This document shows, one piece after another, positions 36,359-46,600 of a stretch of DNA of 47,998 nucleotides. The position numbers and the translations under genes were made by a program. Every line of letters starts with the position of its first letter. Within the stretch, counting starts at the first letter, position 1. The notes below the pieces were generated by a model. It ran no database searches, was not told where the DNA came from, and worked only from the letters and a program-made list of their open reading frames with translations. The DNA is from an uncultured Clostridia bacterium (lineage in GTDB: Bacteria > Bacillota > Clostridia > Oscillospirales > CAG-272), in the NCBI GenBank assembly GCA_944384515.1, contig CALWTU010000107.1, forward strand, positions 1-47,998. The letters run 5' to 3'.

Positions 36359-39073
36359 ATGAAAAGGGGAAAAAGTTTACTGACAGGACTTGCTTTTGCC
36401 GTTATTTTTGCGGTTATGCTGTGCGCTTGTTCTTTTGCGGCGGACACGGCAGAGGGAGGCACGGAATTGTCCGAAACAGAGGCGGTTGTACATTATCTTG
36501 ATTCGGATAACGAGACCGTGCTCTATACCGAGAGTGTGCCTGCGGGTACAACAAAACTTGAGTATCAGCCTGAGAACATAACCGATTTTGAGAGCGCCGA
36601 GAACAGTTGGTATGTACTCAAATTTTCGGGCTGGGACTATAACGGTGAGCCACTTGCCGGGGGAGAGGAATATTATATCCGTCCTTTGATGCAGACACCC
36701 GAAATCAAGACGGTCGGCACCAAGATGAATCTTACGACCTACAACAAATTCGTGCGCAACGTTTATATTCCTTATGACCTTGCGCTGTTCAGCAAGCTTG
36801 GAATCGAGGACTTCTCGATAAAAGATACTTCCTTGGGCGAGATAGATCTCAGCAAACAGGACAAGGTTTTAATAGGCGGAAAGAAATATGTTGTTCTCAA
36901 GGATCAGTTTGCGGTGAGCAGCAGTATCTCAAAGACATATGAAATAACCTTTACGGTGTCACAAAAAGTTATGAGCGAGAGCGTTTCTTTTGACACGGGA
37001 AGGTACTTTGAGCTCGTTATGAGCGGGGAAAATGTCAGCGAGATCGGCAAATCGCTTATTATACATACGGTAAATTTCTCAAACGAGGTAATAAAAAATC
37101 TGACGGATGAGAGCGGTGCTTACATATATCCCGACGGATATCCGTCATACAATACATTGCTGTCCGAGTACGGCGACCTTTTGACGGATACCGAGAGCGC
37201 GGCATTTAAGGACAGACTTAAAGAGGATGAGTCAAGAATTGATATTTCGGCGCTTTCCGAATATGTGGAAAAGAGCGCTGTAAAGCTTGACGGAGAGGTT
37301 CCGACATTTGCTTTCGTTCTGAAAGAGACAGCAGGGGGCGTGCTGAGTTATTCTTATAAAAAAGATTCATCTTCCACAGCTTCCGGAGCAATGCAGCCCT
37401 CGGGTACATGGCAGATTATATCCGATCTTATTCCTCTTTACTGTTTGACTGAGGATTTTGTGATTACATATACGGACGGCTCCGTGAGTGAAAGCGGAGT
37501 ATATAACCTTGGCGGATACATTTCGTATTTGCAGGGAATGAGTGAAAATATGACGGAGGCAGACGCAAGCTGGATAAATGCGCTTTTAGCTATGTACGCA
37601 AATTCTTTAAAATCATATGAATATAAAACATCTCAAGGCGGGGGCGAGGATACCGCAGAGCCATATAAAATGCCATCCGTTCTTCTTATAGGTCAGTCCA
37701 ATATGGCAGGACGCGGAGATCTTTATTATGTAACTAAGATTGACGACGACAGAATATTTATGTGGCGCCCCGAAGGCTGGACCAAGATGGTAGAGCCTAT
37801 CCACTATGACAAGACTGCCGCAGGCGCAGGTCTCGGTGCAAGCTTTGCAAAGGGATTTGTCGACAGCTTCGACACAGAGGTGGGACTTATACCCGGTGCA
37901 TACGGAGGAACAAGGGTCTCAGAGTGGCAGAAGGGAGAGACTTATTATAACCGTGCGCTTGAAATGGCGCTTGAGGCTCAGAAAACTTCAGAGATTGTGG
38001 CGATTCTCTGGCACCAGGGAGAGGGAGATACCGCAAATCCCGACTACGCAGAGCTTTGCAAGAGCATGTTTGACAGCTTTATTGAGGATCTCGGGCTTGA
38101 CAGAGACAAGATAGTTATTATCACAGGCGAGCTTGGCAGAACAAAGAAATGGGAGTACCACAGAAGCGAGCTTGACAAACTCGCCGAGCGTTACCCGAAT
38201 TATGGCATTGCTTCATCCGAGGGACTTGTAACCATGCTCCCCGATGATGTTACCCATTTTGACGGAGCGAGCTACAGAGTGTTCGGATACCGTTATTTTG
38301 CGGAGTATTACAGGCTGACAACGGGCGGCGTTTTTGAGTTTGATGAAAATCTTGACAGCTACAGAACAGAGCCCGGTGAGACCGACCCAGGTGACCCAGG
38401 CGATACGAATGAGTATATCTATAAAAATGACTTCAACGGACTTGATCTCGGAGTTTACAATAGCGGAACATACGGCAAGCTCAACTTCCGTCCGCTTGAT
38501 GAGCTTGCGGGCATTTCCGTTGTTGCAAAAGACGCGGGAGCTCTTGACAGATTTATAAAGATGTCGTATACAGAGGGCGGCAAGGGAAATTACATTGATA
38601 TAAAACATAATATTGATCCGAATACCGACTTTGTGGTAGAGGCGGACTTTGCGATAAACGACGGCGGACTTGCGAGCGGAGACGTTCTCAAGCTTGTTTC
38701 TTCGGCAAACACTACAATACCGCTCCTTTGTGCCGGGGCGGATTCAAGCGGCAATGTGGTAATTTACAACGCCCTTAACGGCAAGAAGGTTGACGCAAAT
38801 CCGAGCACGCCCGAAACTGACGGAATAGCGATTCTGCGCAGATATGATTTTGAGTGGACGAATATTAAGGTAGTTTGCCATATGACGACAAATACAAAGG
38901 ATATATACATCGACGGACAGCTTGCTGTCAGCGGAGCGACGCTTACAACTGATTCCAAAATTCCGGATATCTCTCAATATGACACAATAAAGACGAGAGT
39001 TTTCCAGTATAAGAACAGCGGTAGCGGAGACATAATGATAGACAACTACAAAGTTTATAAGTTTGAAGGTTGA
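36359..39073 (+). CDS. Secreted SASA-type carbohydrate esterase with module X and one C-terminal repeat
   Basis: The 904-residue paralogue of the previous gene keeps the same order: signal peptide, module X (about 41-428, with KMNLTTYNKFVRNVYIPYD), SASA esterase with GQSNM (Ser447), HQGEGD and DVTH, and a single C-terminal jelly-roll-like domain. The signal peptide contains LCAC, a lipobox-like stretch, so it might be lipidated at Cys24, but ordinary cleavage after SFA is equally possible. Parts of module X are nearly identical at DNA level to gene 1 (32621-32695 and 36491-36565). The ATG follows an AAGGGGG site. Confidence 0.82.
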   Translation: MKRGKSLLTGLAFAVIFAVMLCACSFAADTAEGGTELSETEAVVHYLDSDNETVLYTESVPAGTTKLEYQPENITDFESAENSWYVLKFSGWDYNGEPLAGGEEYYIRPLMQTPEIKTVGTKMNLTTYNKFVRNVYIPYDLALFSKLGIEDFSIKDTSLGEIDLSKQDKVLIGGKKYVVLKDQFAVSSSISKTYEITFTVSQKVMSESVSFDTGRYFELVMSGENVSEIGKSLIIHTVNFSNEVIKNLTDESGAYIYPDGYPSYNTLLSEYGDLLTDTESAAFKDRLKEDESRIDISALSEYVEKSAVKLDGEVPTFAFVLKETAGGVLSYSYKKDSSSTASGAMQPSGTWQIISDLIPLYCLTEDFVITYTDGSVSESGVYNLGGYISYLQGMSENMTEADASWINALLAMYANSLKSYEYKTSQGGGEDTAEPYKMPSVLLIGQSNMAGRGDLYYVTKIDDDRIFMWRPEGWTKMVEPIHYDKTAAGAGLGASFAKGFVDSFDTEVGLIPGAYGGTRVSEWQKGETYYNRALEMALEAQKTSEIVAILWHQGEGDTANPDYAELCKSMFDSFIEDLGLDRDKIVIITGELGRTKKWEYHRSELDKLAERYPNYGIASSEGLVTMLPDDVTHFDGASYRVFGYRYFAEYYRLTTGGVFEFDENLDSYRTEPGETDPGDPGDTNEYIYKNDFNGLDLGVYNSGTYGKLNFRPLDELAGISVVAKDAGALDRFIKMSYTEGGKGNYIDIKHNIDPNTDFVVEADFAINDGGLASGDVLKLVSSANTTIPLLCAGADSSGNVVIYNALNGKKVDANPSTPETDGIAILRRYDFEWTNIKVVCHMTTNTKDIYIDGQLAVSGATLTTDSKIPDISQYDTIKTRVFQYKNSGSGDIMIDNYKVYKFEG

Positions 39074-39113
39074 TTTTCGTATCGGTTTTTAAATCCGTAC
39101 CAAAGTCAAAAGA

Positions 39114-39148
39114 GAGGCAGCCTGTCTTGAAACGGGCTGTCTTTTTTT
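39114..39148 (+). terminator. Terminator after esterase gene 2
   Basis: An 8-bp stem with two G-U pairs (GGCAGCCT with GGGCTGTC) is followed by seven T residues. Confidence 0.6.
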
Positions 39149-39318
39149 GAGAGGAGTTTTGAGGCATTTTTTGAAATTTCACTGAATTTTCTCCTCGCTT
39201 TTTAAATATTTGCGTGTCTGATCCCGGTTTCTCACGCGGCGTTTAGTAAACAATGCACTAAAGAGACTTGCTCAATTTATAAAAAAAGTAGAAAATGAAC
39301 TTGCAAGGAGAATTATTA

Positions 39319-39347
39319 TTGACATTTTTATATAAAAGATTTAAAAT
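39319..39347 (+). promoter_or_regulatory. Promoter of secreted beta-helix gene 1
   Basis: TTGACA (39319-39324) and TAAAAT (39342-39347) are 17 nt apart; the same box pair and a following AATAAAG occur before the next paralogue. Nothing else is seen in 39149-39318. Confidence 0.65.
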
Positions 39348-39424
39348 ATAATAAAGGATTAAAGCTTTGAGTATAAACACTTTAAGCAATTTTAACCTTA
39401 ATTTTTAGCTCGGAAGGAGAAAAA

Positions 39425-42400
39425 ATGAAAAAACATTTGAAAATTGTTTCCTTGCTTTTACTTCTCGCGTTAGCTGTCAGCGTACTTGCTGTAAGCGCTT
39501 TTGCACAGAACGGTGAGGTTGAGGCAAAGAGAACAACCAATCTTGTGCCAAACGGCGCAGGAAAAACAAGTGCCGCATACGACGGCTCAGACAAAATCTG
39601 GTACTTGACTGCAAGTTCCAGCGATATGGACAATTTGTCAGGACGGAATATTAACGGAATTCAGCTTTTTGAGTTTGGAAATTTCGCGGATGACGGCAAG
39701 ACTACCTTTGTAAATGTAGACAAGGTAATAGACGCATCCGGCAATGCTTATGCTCAGCACAGACGTCCCGATACATCACCTTGGACAAACTCTATGAGCA
39801 GAGCTCCGTATATAGGTTTGTTCCTCGGAGATACAACCAAGGGCTCCAGCTGGAGACACGCTTACAACTATAACTGCGATACCGATGCACTTAAGTACGG
39901 CATGTATAACCATGACTTTGTTACAATGGATTTCGATATTTCTTCGGATGCATACCTTACAGAGGACGGTCTTCTTACCGATGAGAATACCGGTAAACTC
40001 GCATATGCAGAAGGTATGATGTTCCAGCTTTTTGCAAGAATGGCTACACCGTCATCAGCGTCATCCCAGGTTCAGGACGGATATCAGAGCAAACTTACTG
40101 TAACATTTGTTGACGGAGTATGGTACTTAAAGCATGACGCTTCAGGCAAAACATATCCTCTCAGTAATGAGGTCGGTGTATGGAACCACATCACATATGT
40201 TATAGCTATAGACAACTCTAAAAACGGTGACGGTACATACAATTTCTCAAACACCAAGATATATATTTATGTTGACGGAAATTATTTTGTAACCTGTGAG
40301 GGAGTTATAAAGACCGATGCCGACAATCCCGCAAACTATAAGGACGGAAAGGTTGAATCTCTCGGACTTGACCAGGTGAGAATCAACTTTACAACATCCA
40401 ACACCGGAAAAGAGTTCAATACACCTACGGCTTTCTCATACGGAGTAGATAACTACTCGATAAACTACTATGCAAAGGACTATGACGGAGAACTTGCAGG
40501 TATAGCGGCTGATCCGACAAAGCCTATTTACAGTTACAGCGATGTAGTATTCTCTAAGGACTATATCTATCAGACGCCTAATGTTCCTGTAGCAACCGTT
40601 GAGCATACAGACGGAAGCAAACAGTCATTCTTCTTCGTTGACGCAGCTGTAAATGCGCTGACAGAGAACGCGACACTCACGCTTAACCGAAATGTCGAAA
40701 ATCTTAAACCCACAGTAAATACTTTCCAGATTGATACACAGGAAAACAAGTACACATTCACGCTTTCCGGAGATTCTTTCTACACGGTATCCGAAAATGC
40801 GTTGGTTGAAGGTTTGTACTCAGTAAGAAAGCCCGATGCCGGTGAGCTTTGTCAGGTATTATTCTATGACAAGGATGGATCAGAGGTTCTCTTTGAGGGT
40901 ACATTTGCACTCGGAAACATTCCTGTATACGGCGGTGCTCCAATACCGATGACAGCAGTGCCCGGTTCCGAAACAAGCTATCTTGTTCATGCAGGATGGG
41001 TTCTTGAAGACGGTGTAACGCCTATGGGCGCTGTTACACAGGCAGATATTGATAACGGCGGACTTGTTGTATATGCTTCCTTTGAGACACTTGAATTCAA
41101 GTATCTTCTCAAGGATATAAACGGTGATCTCATTACTCCTGCGGCAGGATATGAAGTATACCTTGACGAGACAACGTTTGCCGGTACTATGGCAAATGCT
41201 CCGAGCGGCTCAACAGTAGTACTCGGAACCAATATTGATATGGGAGATAGTAAGGTATATATTGCGGCAGGCAAGACAATATCTCTTGACCTTAACGGTT
41301 ACAGACTCACAAAGAGCTGTGTCGGAAGCCAGTGGAGTACATACCATTTTAAACTTGCAAAGGATACTGTATTCAACCTCTACTCTTCAAAAGAGGGCGG
41401 TGTGATTTTCAGTTCCGTATTGGATTCAAGCACAATTCAGGGTCCCGGTCTCTTCCAGACTGACAGCGGAACAAACGGACAGAATATTACACTTAATGTA
41501 GGCGGTGCCGCTAACAGCGACTACTCAGGCGACAACCTCTCATTCTACGGCGGTATTTTCCTTGAATCGCAGGGTGTTGCGAATAAGTGGGAAGCCGATA
41601 AGGGATATACAGTGGCTAAACCTGAGGAATTTAAGGATGTTATTGTTAACATCGACGGCGGTACATTTGTAAGATCTCTTCAGACATCTTACGCTATGTT
41701 CGCAGTTCGTACATATGCAACTGTCAACATTAAGAATGCAAATCTGTATTCGCCAAAAAGAGGCATATTCTCAACAGACGCTCGTTACTGGTCGCAGGTT
41801 GACTTCATTGTAGAAAATACAAATATAATTGCTCCTAACGAATGCGCTATTTCAGAGCTTTATGAGGGTTCAACAGCTACATTCACAGGCTGTACAATTG
41901 TCTCGGATATGGGCATCAGCGTCGGTAACTATACGGATAATAGGACACCTGATCCCAAATCAAATCTCGGTGTTGTAACCTTCGGCCTCGGCACAAAGAT
42001 TATGGAAGGCAGTGCAATGCCTATAAATTACAAAGTGGCAGACGGAGCAAGCCTTATATCTCTTGCTGAGCAGATTACTCCTAACTGGACATACAACGTA
42101 TTCAAGTATGCAGATCAGGTGATAGATCCTTCATCTTTCGATATTTTGGTTGATAACAGCACATATGTTATAGCAACACAGGTAGTTGACGATACATCCG
42201 GACTTGCTACAATCGAGTATCTTGATTCTGACGGTGTAACCGTTATTCACACGGGCAAGGTTGTTGCGGGAACAACGGAGCTTGATTATGTTCCGAGCAA
42301 TATTACTCCTATAGCAATAGAGGGTAACCCCTATATCGGTCTCGGCTTTACAAAGTGGGATCTTACCGGTATCACTATTGAGGCAGGCGGAACATATCAG

Positions 42401-43354
42401 GTTAAACCCGTAATGGAGAGCCCGGCCGTAAATGTAACAGGCTTTAAGATGAATGTCGGTACATATAATAAATTTGTCCGCCAGGTATATATTCCGTATG
42501 ACGAGGCAAAGCTTGCCGAGCTCGGTATTACAGATTTCACAATCTCTGAAAACGGCAACGCAATAGATGCTGACAAATACATCAGTGATGTAACTATAGA
42601 CGGAAAAGCATATAAGCGCGTAATTGATTATCCTACAGCAGACCGTACAAGTGCAAGAGTTCTCACAATTTCATTTACATATGAAGGCAAAAAGATTTCC
42701 GCGAACTATGAGTTCTCACTTCCCGAGTACTTCACTCTTGTTCTTGAGGATGAAACTCAGAGCGATGTGGCAAAGAGCCTTATTATCGAGGCAGTAAGAT
42801 ACTGCAATGAGGTAATTTCCGCAACGACGAACAAGACATATGCTGAATATGACGCTCTTATCGCCGCATACGGAAGCTATCTTTCCGACATGTATTCTGA
42901 AGATATGAATGCGATGATTGATGCAGATGCAGCGAGAATGGACATCACGGCACTTTCGGCATACATAGAGAGCTGTCAGGTGAAGCTTGACGGAGCGGTT
43001 CCCGTATTTGCATTTAAAGTTGCTGATGCAGCGGCAAGCGGTGCAGAGGTTTCATATTCATATAAGAATTTGTTTACCGGAGAAGACTTTAACAGTAAAC
43101 TCAACGCGTACGAAGGAAATATGTATTATAACTCATATAATTCTGTTCTGATCTATTTCTTCAGAAATGACTTTACCGTTAAATATACAAACGGTGATAC
43201 CGTTGTTACCGGTGTATATAACCTCGGCTCTTATATTTCTGCAATGGAGGCTCTCGAGGGCTTGAGCGCAGAACAAGAGCAGCTTGTAAAGGTTGCGAGA
43301 GCGGCTTACGCATACTCAGTTGCGGCATACAACTATAAGACAACTGCAGACTGA
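39425..43354 (+). CDS. Secreted protein: LamG-like front, beta-helix middle, C-terminal module X
   Basis: The 1309-residue protein has a signal peptide cleaved near AFA at 25-27. Residues ~160-345 resemble a LamG/concanavalin-type jelly roll (VWNHITYVIAID then KIYIYVDGNYFVTCEG). Residues ~575-855 look like a right-handed beta-helix (ISLDLNGYRLT, FYGGIFLE, IDGGTFVRS), as in pectate lyases and adhesins, but I see no catalytic site. Residues 928-1305 are module X (IEYLDSDGVTVIHTG, KMNVGTYNKFVRQVYIPYD, GVYNLGSYI), here at the C terminus instead of after the signal peptide. No sortase or S-layer anchor is present. A tandem paralogue follows. Confidence 0.75.
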   Translation: MKKHLKIVSLLLLLALAVSVLAVSAFAQNGEVEAKRTTNLVPNGAGKTSAAYDGSDKIWYLTASSSDMDNLSGRNINGIQLFEFGNFADDGKTTFVNVDKVIDASGNAYAQHRRPDTSPWTNSMSRAPYIGLFLGDTTKGSSWRHAYNYNCDTDALKYGMYNHDFVTMDFDISSDAYLTEDGLLTDENTGKLAYAEGMMFQLFARMATPSSASSQVQDGYQSKLTVTFVDGVWYLKHDASGKTYPLSNEVGVWNHITYVIAIDNSKNGDGTYNFSNTKIYIYVDGNYFVTCEGVIKTDADNPANYKDGKVESLGLDQVRINFTTSNTGKEFNTPTAFSYGVDNYSINYYAKDYDGELAGIAADPTKPIYSYSDVVFSKDYIYQTPNVPVATVEHTDGSKQSFFFVDAAVNALTENATLTLNRNVENLKPTVNTFQIDTQENKYTFTLSGDSFYTVSENALVEGLYSVRKPDAGELCQVLFYDKDGSEVLFEGTFALGNIPVYGGAPIPMTAVPGSETSYLVHAGWVLEDGVTPMGAVTQADIDNGGLVVYASFETLEFKYLLKDINGDLITPAAGYEVYLDETTFAGTMANAPSGSTVVLGTNIDMGDSKVYIAAGKTISLDLNGYRLTKSCVGSQWSTYHFKLAKDTVFNLYSSKEGGVIFSSVLDSSTIQGPGLFQTDSGTNGQNITLNVGGAANSDYSGDNLSFYGGIFLESQGVANKWEADKGYTVAKPEEFKDVIVNIDGGTFVRSLQTSYAMFAVRTYATVNIKNANLYSPKRGIFSTDARYWSQVDFIVENTNIIAPNECAISELYEGSTATFTGCTIVSDMGISVGNYTDNRTPDPKSNLGVVTFGLGTKIMEGSAMPINYKVADGASLISLAEQITPNWTYNVFKYADQVIDPSSFDILVDNSTYVIATQVVDDTSGLATIEYLDSDGVTVIHTGKVVAGTTELDYVPSNITPIAIEGNPYIGLGFTKWDLTGITIEAGGTYQVKPVMESPAVNVTGFKMNVGTYNKFVRQVYIPYDEAKLAELGITDFTISENGNAIDADKYISDVTIDGKAYKRVIDYPTADRTSARVLTISFTYEGKKISANYEFSLPEYFTLVLEDETQSDVAKSLIIEAVRYCNEVISATTNKTYAEYDALIAAYGSYLSDMYSEDMNAMIDADAARMDITALSAYIESCQVKLDGAVPVFAFKVADAAASGAEVSYSYKNLFTGEDFNSKLNAYEGNMYYNSYNSVLIYFFRNDFTVKYTNGDTVVTGVYNLGSYISAMEALEGLSAEQEQLVKVARAAYAYSVAAYNYKTTAD

Positions 43355-43417
43355 GGCAAAAAACAAATTTAAATCTTAATTAAACAAAAAATAAAGTATA
43401 ACTTGATTGCAACATAG

Positions 43418-43457
43418 GTCAAGCCGAGTGCTGAACGCATTTCGGCTTGACTTTTTT
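43418..43457 (+). terminator. Terminator after beta-helix gene 1
   Basis: A 10-bp stem GTCAAGCCGA/TCGGCTTGAC is followed by six T residues. The sequence just upstream, TATAACTTGATTGCAA, recurs after the next gene. Confidence 0.8.
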
Positions 43458-43605
43458 GTTAAAATAAATTTTCGAGCATAGATATAAAAAAATAATAAAG
43501 TGCCAAAAATACGGCTTGTCGTCATTTTTAAATGTTACAAATTCATAAAATTTCCATTAATTTTTGTGCAATAAGCAGAAAAAATATTGTAAATTATAAA
43601 AAGTA

Positions 43606-43634
43606 TTGACACAATGCATAAAAAACGCTAAAAT
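43606..43634 (+). promoter_or_regulatory. Promoter of secreted beta-helix gene 2
   Basis: TTGACA (43606-43611) and TAAAAT (43629-43634) are 17 nt apart, with AATAAAG after, matching the previous paralogue. Confidence 0.65.
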
Positions 43635-43682
43635 AGAATAAAGTTTTATACTTCATAAATAAAAAACCGAAAGGAGAAAAGC

Positions 43683-46600
43683 ATGAAAAAGCATTCAAAA
43701 ATTATTGCCTTGCTTGTGATTTTGGCGTTGGCAGTCAGCTTAATTGTTGTCAGCGTTTATGCAGAGGCAGGCAATACAGAGGAAAGAAGAACAACTAACC
43801 TTGTGCCAAACGGCGCAGGAATAACAAGCGGTTCATATGACGGATCAGATCCTATTTGGCACTCAGCCGCAAGCTCCACAAATATGGATAACTTGGAAGG
43901 ACAAAAATCAGCGGATATAATTTGTTCGAGAACGGTAACTGGCCCGCATCAGGTGGCGGTACATTTATTGCTATGGGCAAGGCGACTGACGCCGCAGGCA
44001 ACGCATACGCACAGATGCGCCGTGCAGGTGCCGACGACATATGGAATCAGGCAGTGAATCCATACTCGGCAATCTTTCTCGGCGATGGAACGAAGCGTAC
44101 AAGCCCCAGAGTTGCGTACAACTACGGTTCGGATACTGTTGCACTTAAGTATGGTATGTACAACCATGACTTTGTAACTCTCGATTTTGATTTTTCATCC
44201 GATGCATACTTATCTTCTGACGGTAAGACTATAACGGATGAAAACACAGGCAAGCTTGCGTATGCTGAAGGTATGGCATTCACACTTTTTGCAAGAATGT
44301 CAAAAGCTGACGGAAGCCTTCTGCAGGTTCAGGACGCCTACAAGTCGCAGTTAACGGTAAATTATATTGACGGTCAGTGGGTACTTAAGCACAATTCCAC
44401 AAACAAAACCTATCCTCTCAGCCCGGAGGTTGGAGTGTGGAACCATATAACTTATGTCATTGCAATAGACAATTCTCAGAATGAGGACGGAACATATAAT
44501 TTCTCAAACACCAAGATATATATTTATGTTGACGGAAATTATTTTGTAACCTGTGAGGGAGTTATAAAGACCGATACCGACAATCCCGCAAACTATAAGG
44601 ACGGAAAGATTGAATCTCTCGGACTTGACCAGATCAGAACAAACTATATAGTATCAAAGAATGGTAGCAATTACACTACACCCACCGCATTTTCATATTG
44701 CTTTGACAACATTTCGATAAACTACTATGCAAAGGACTATGACGGAGAACTTGCAGGTATAAAAGCTGATCCGACAAAGCCTATCAACAGTTACAGCGAT
44801 GTAGTATTCTCTAAGGACTATATCTATCAGACACCTAATGCTCCTGTAGCAACCGTTGAGCATACAGACGGAAGCACACAGTCCTTCTTCTTCGTTGACG
44901 CTGCTGTAAATGCGCTGACAGAGAATGCAACTCTTAAGCTCAATCAGAACGTTGAGAATATCAGACCTACTGTAGAAGCATTCCAGATTGATACACAGGA
45001 GAACAAGTATACATTCACCATTGCGTCGGATGTTACTTATACCGTATCGGAAGATATGCTTTCGCCCGGACTTTATTCGGTACAGAAACCTTTGGCTTCT
45101 GAGCTTTGCCAGGTAATTTTCTATGATAAGGACGGAACAGAGGTTCTATTTGAGGGCACATTTGCACTTGGAAATGTTCCGGTATACGGCGGTGAGACAA
45201 TTCCAATAACAGCTGTTCCCGGTTCCGAAACAAGCTATCTTGTGCATACAGGATGGGTTCGTGAGGACGGATCGCCTGTAGGTGCGGTTACAGAGGATGA
45301 TATTGCAAACGGCGGACTTTTTGTATATGCTTCCTTTGAGGCAGTTGAGTTCAAGTATATAATTAAGGATGCTGCAGGGGATATCATTATACCCGGCGGC
45401 GGATATGAGGTATATCTTGATGCTGCGACATTTGCGGTTTCTATGGCAAATGCTCCGAGCGGTGCAACAGTAATTCTCGGCTCTGATATTGAGATGGGCG
45501 ACAAGAATGTGAATATAGTTGCCGACAAGACAATTTCACTTGACCTTAACGGATACAGATTTTCAAAGACTTGTACAGGAAGCCAGTGGGACCTTCAGTC
45601 AAGCGCGTTTGTGCTTAACAAAAATACTGTATTTAACCTCTACTCTTCAAGAGAGGGCGGAACAATCTTTTCTTCTATGTGGGATAAGGGCGGCTCTGTA
45701 CAGGGTGCGGCAATATTCCAGACAGTTTCAGGCATTAACGGACAGAACATTACTCTTAATGTAGGTAAAGCCGCTAACAGCGACTATTCAGGCGACAACC
45801 TCTCATTCTACGGCGGTATTTTCCTTGAAGCAAGCGGTGTTTCAAACAACTGGAAACCAGATCAGGGTTATACAACTCCCAAACCTGAGGGATTTGAGGA
45901 TGTTGTTCTCAATATTGACGGCGGTACATTTGTAAGATCTCTTCAGACATCTTACGCTATGTTCGCAATGCGTACATATGCTATCGTTAATATAAAGAAT
46001 GCAAATCTCTGTTCACCCAAGAGTGGAATCTTCTCAACAGACGCACGCCGTTGGTCACAGGTTGATTTTATTGTTGAAAACACAAATATAATTGCTCCCA
46101 CCGGACGCGTTATTGCAGAACTCTATGAAGGTTCAACGGCTACATTCACAGGCTGTACAATTGTCTCGGATATGGGCATCACCGGCGGTAAATATTCCGA
46201 CAACAAAACTCATGATCCCAAATCAGACAAAGGTGTTGTAACCTTCGGACTCGGCACAAAGATTATGGAAGGCAGTGAAATGCCTATAAATTACAAAGTG
46301 GCAGACGGAGCAAGCCTTATATCTCTTGCTGAAGAGATTACTCCTAACTGGACATACAACAAGTTTGTGTATGTTGAGCAGAAGTTTGATCCTTCATCTT
46401 TCGATATTTTGGTTGATAACAGCACATATACTATCGGCACACAGGTTATTGACGAGACAGCGGGACTTGCTACAATCGAGTATCTTGATTCTGACGGTGT
46501 AAAAATTATCCACACGGGCAAGGTTGTTGCCGGATCAACAGAGCTTACTTATGTTCCGGATAACATCACACCCATAGCAATAGAGGGCAATCCCTATATC

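Noticed and set aside
43890..43925. Programmed -1 ribosomal frameshift in the fourth secreted gene
   Set aside because: No X XXY YYZ heptamer in the zero frame and no obvious downstream stimulator; a one-base loss in the A run explains the break better, though slippage on the run is not excluded.
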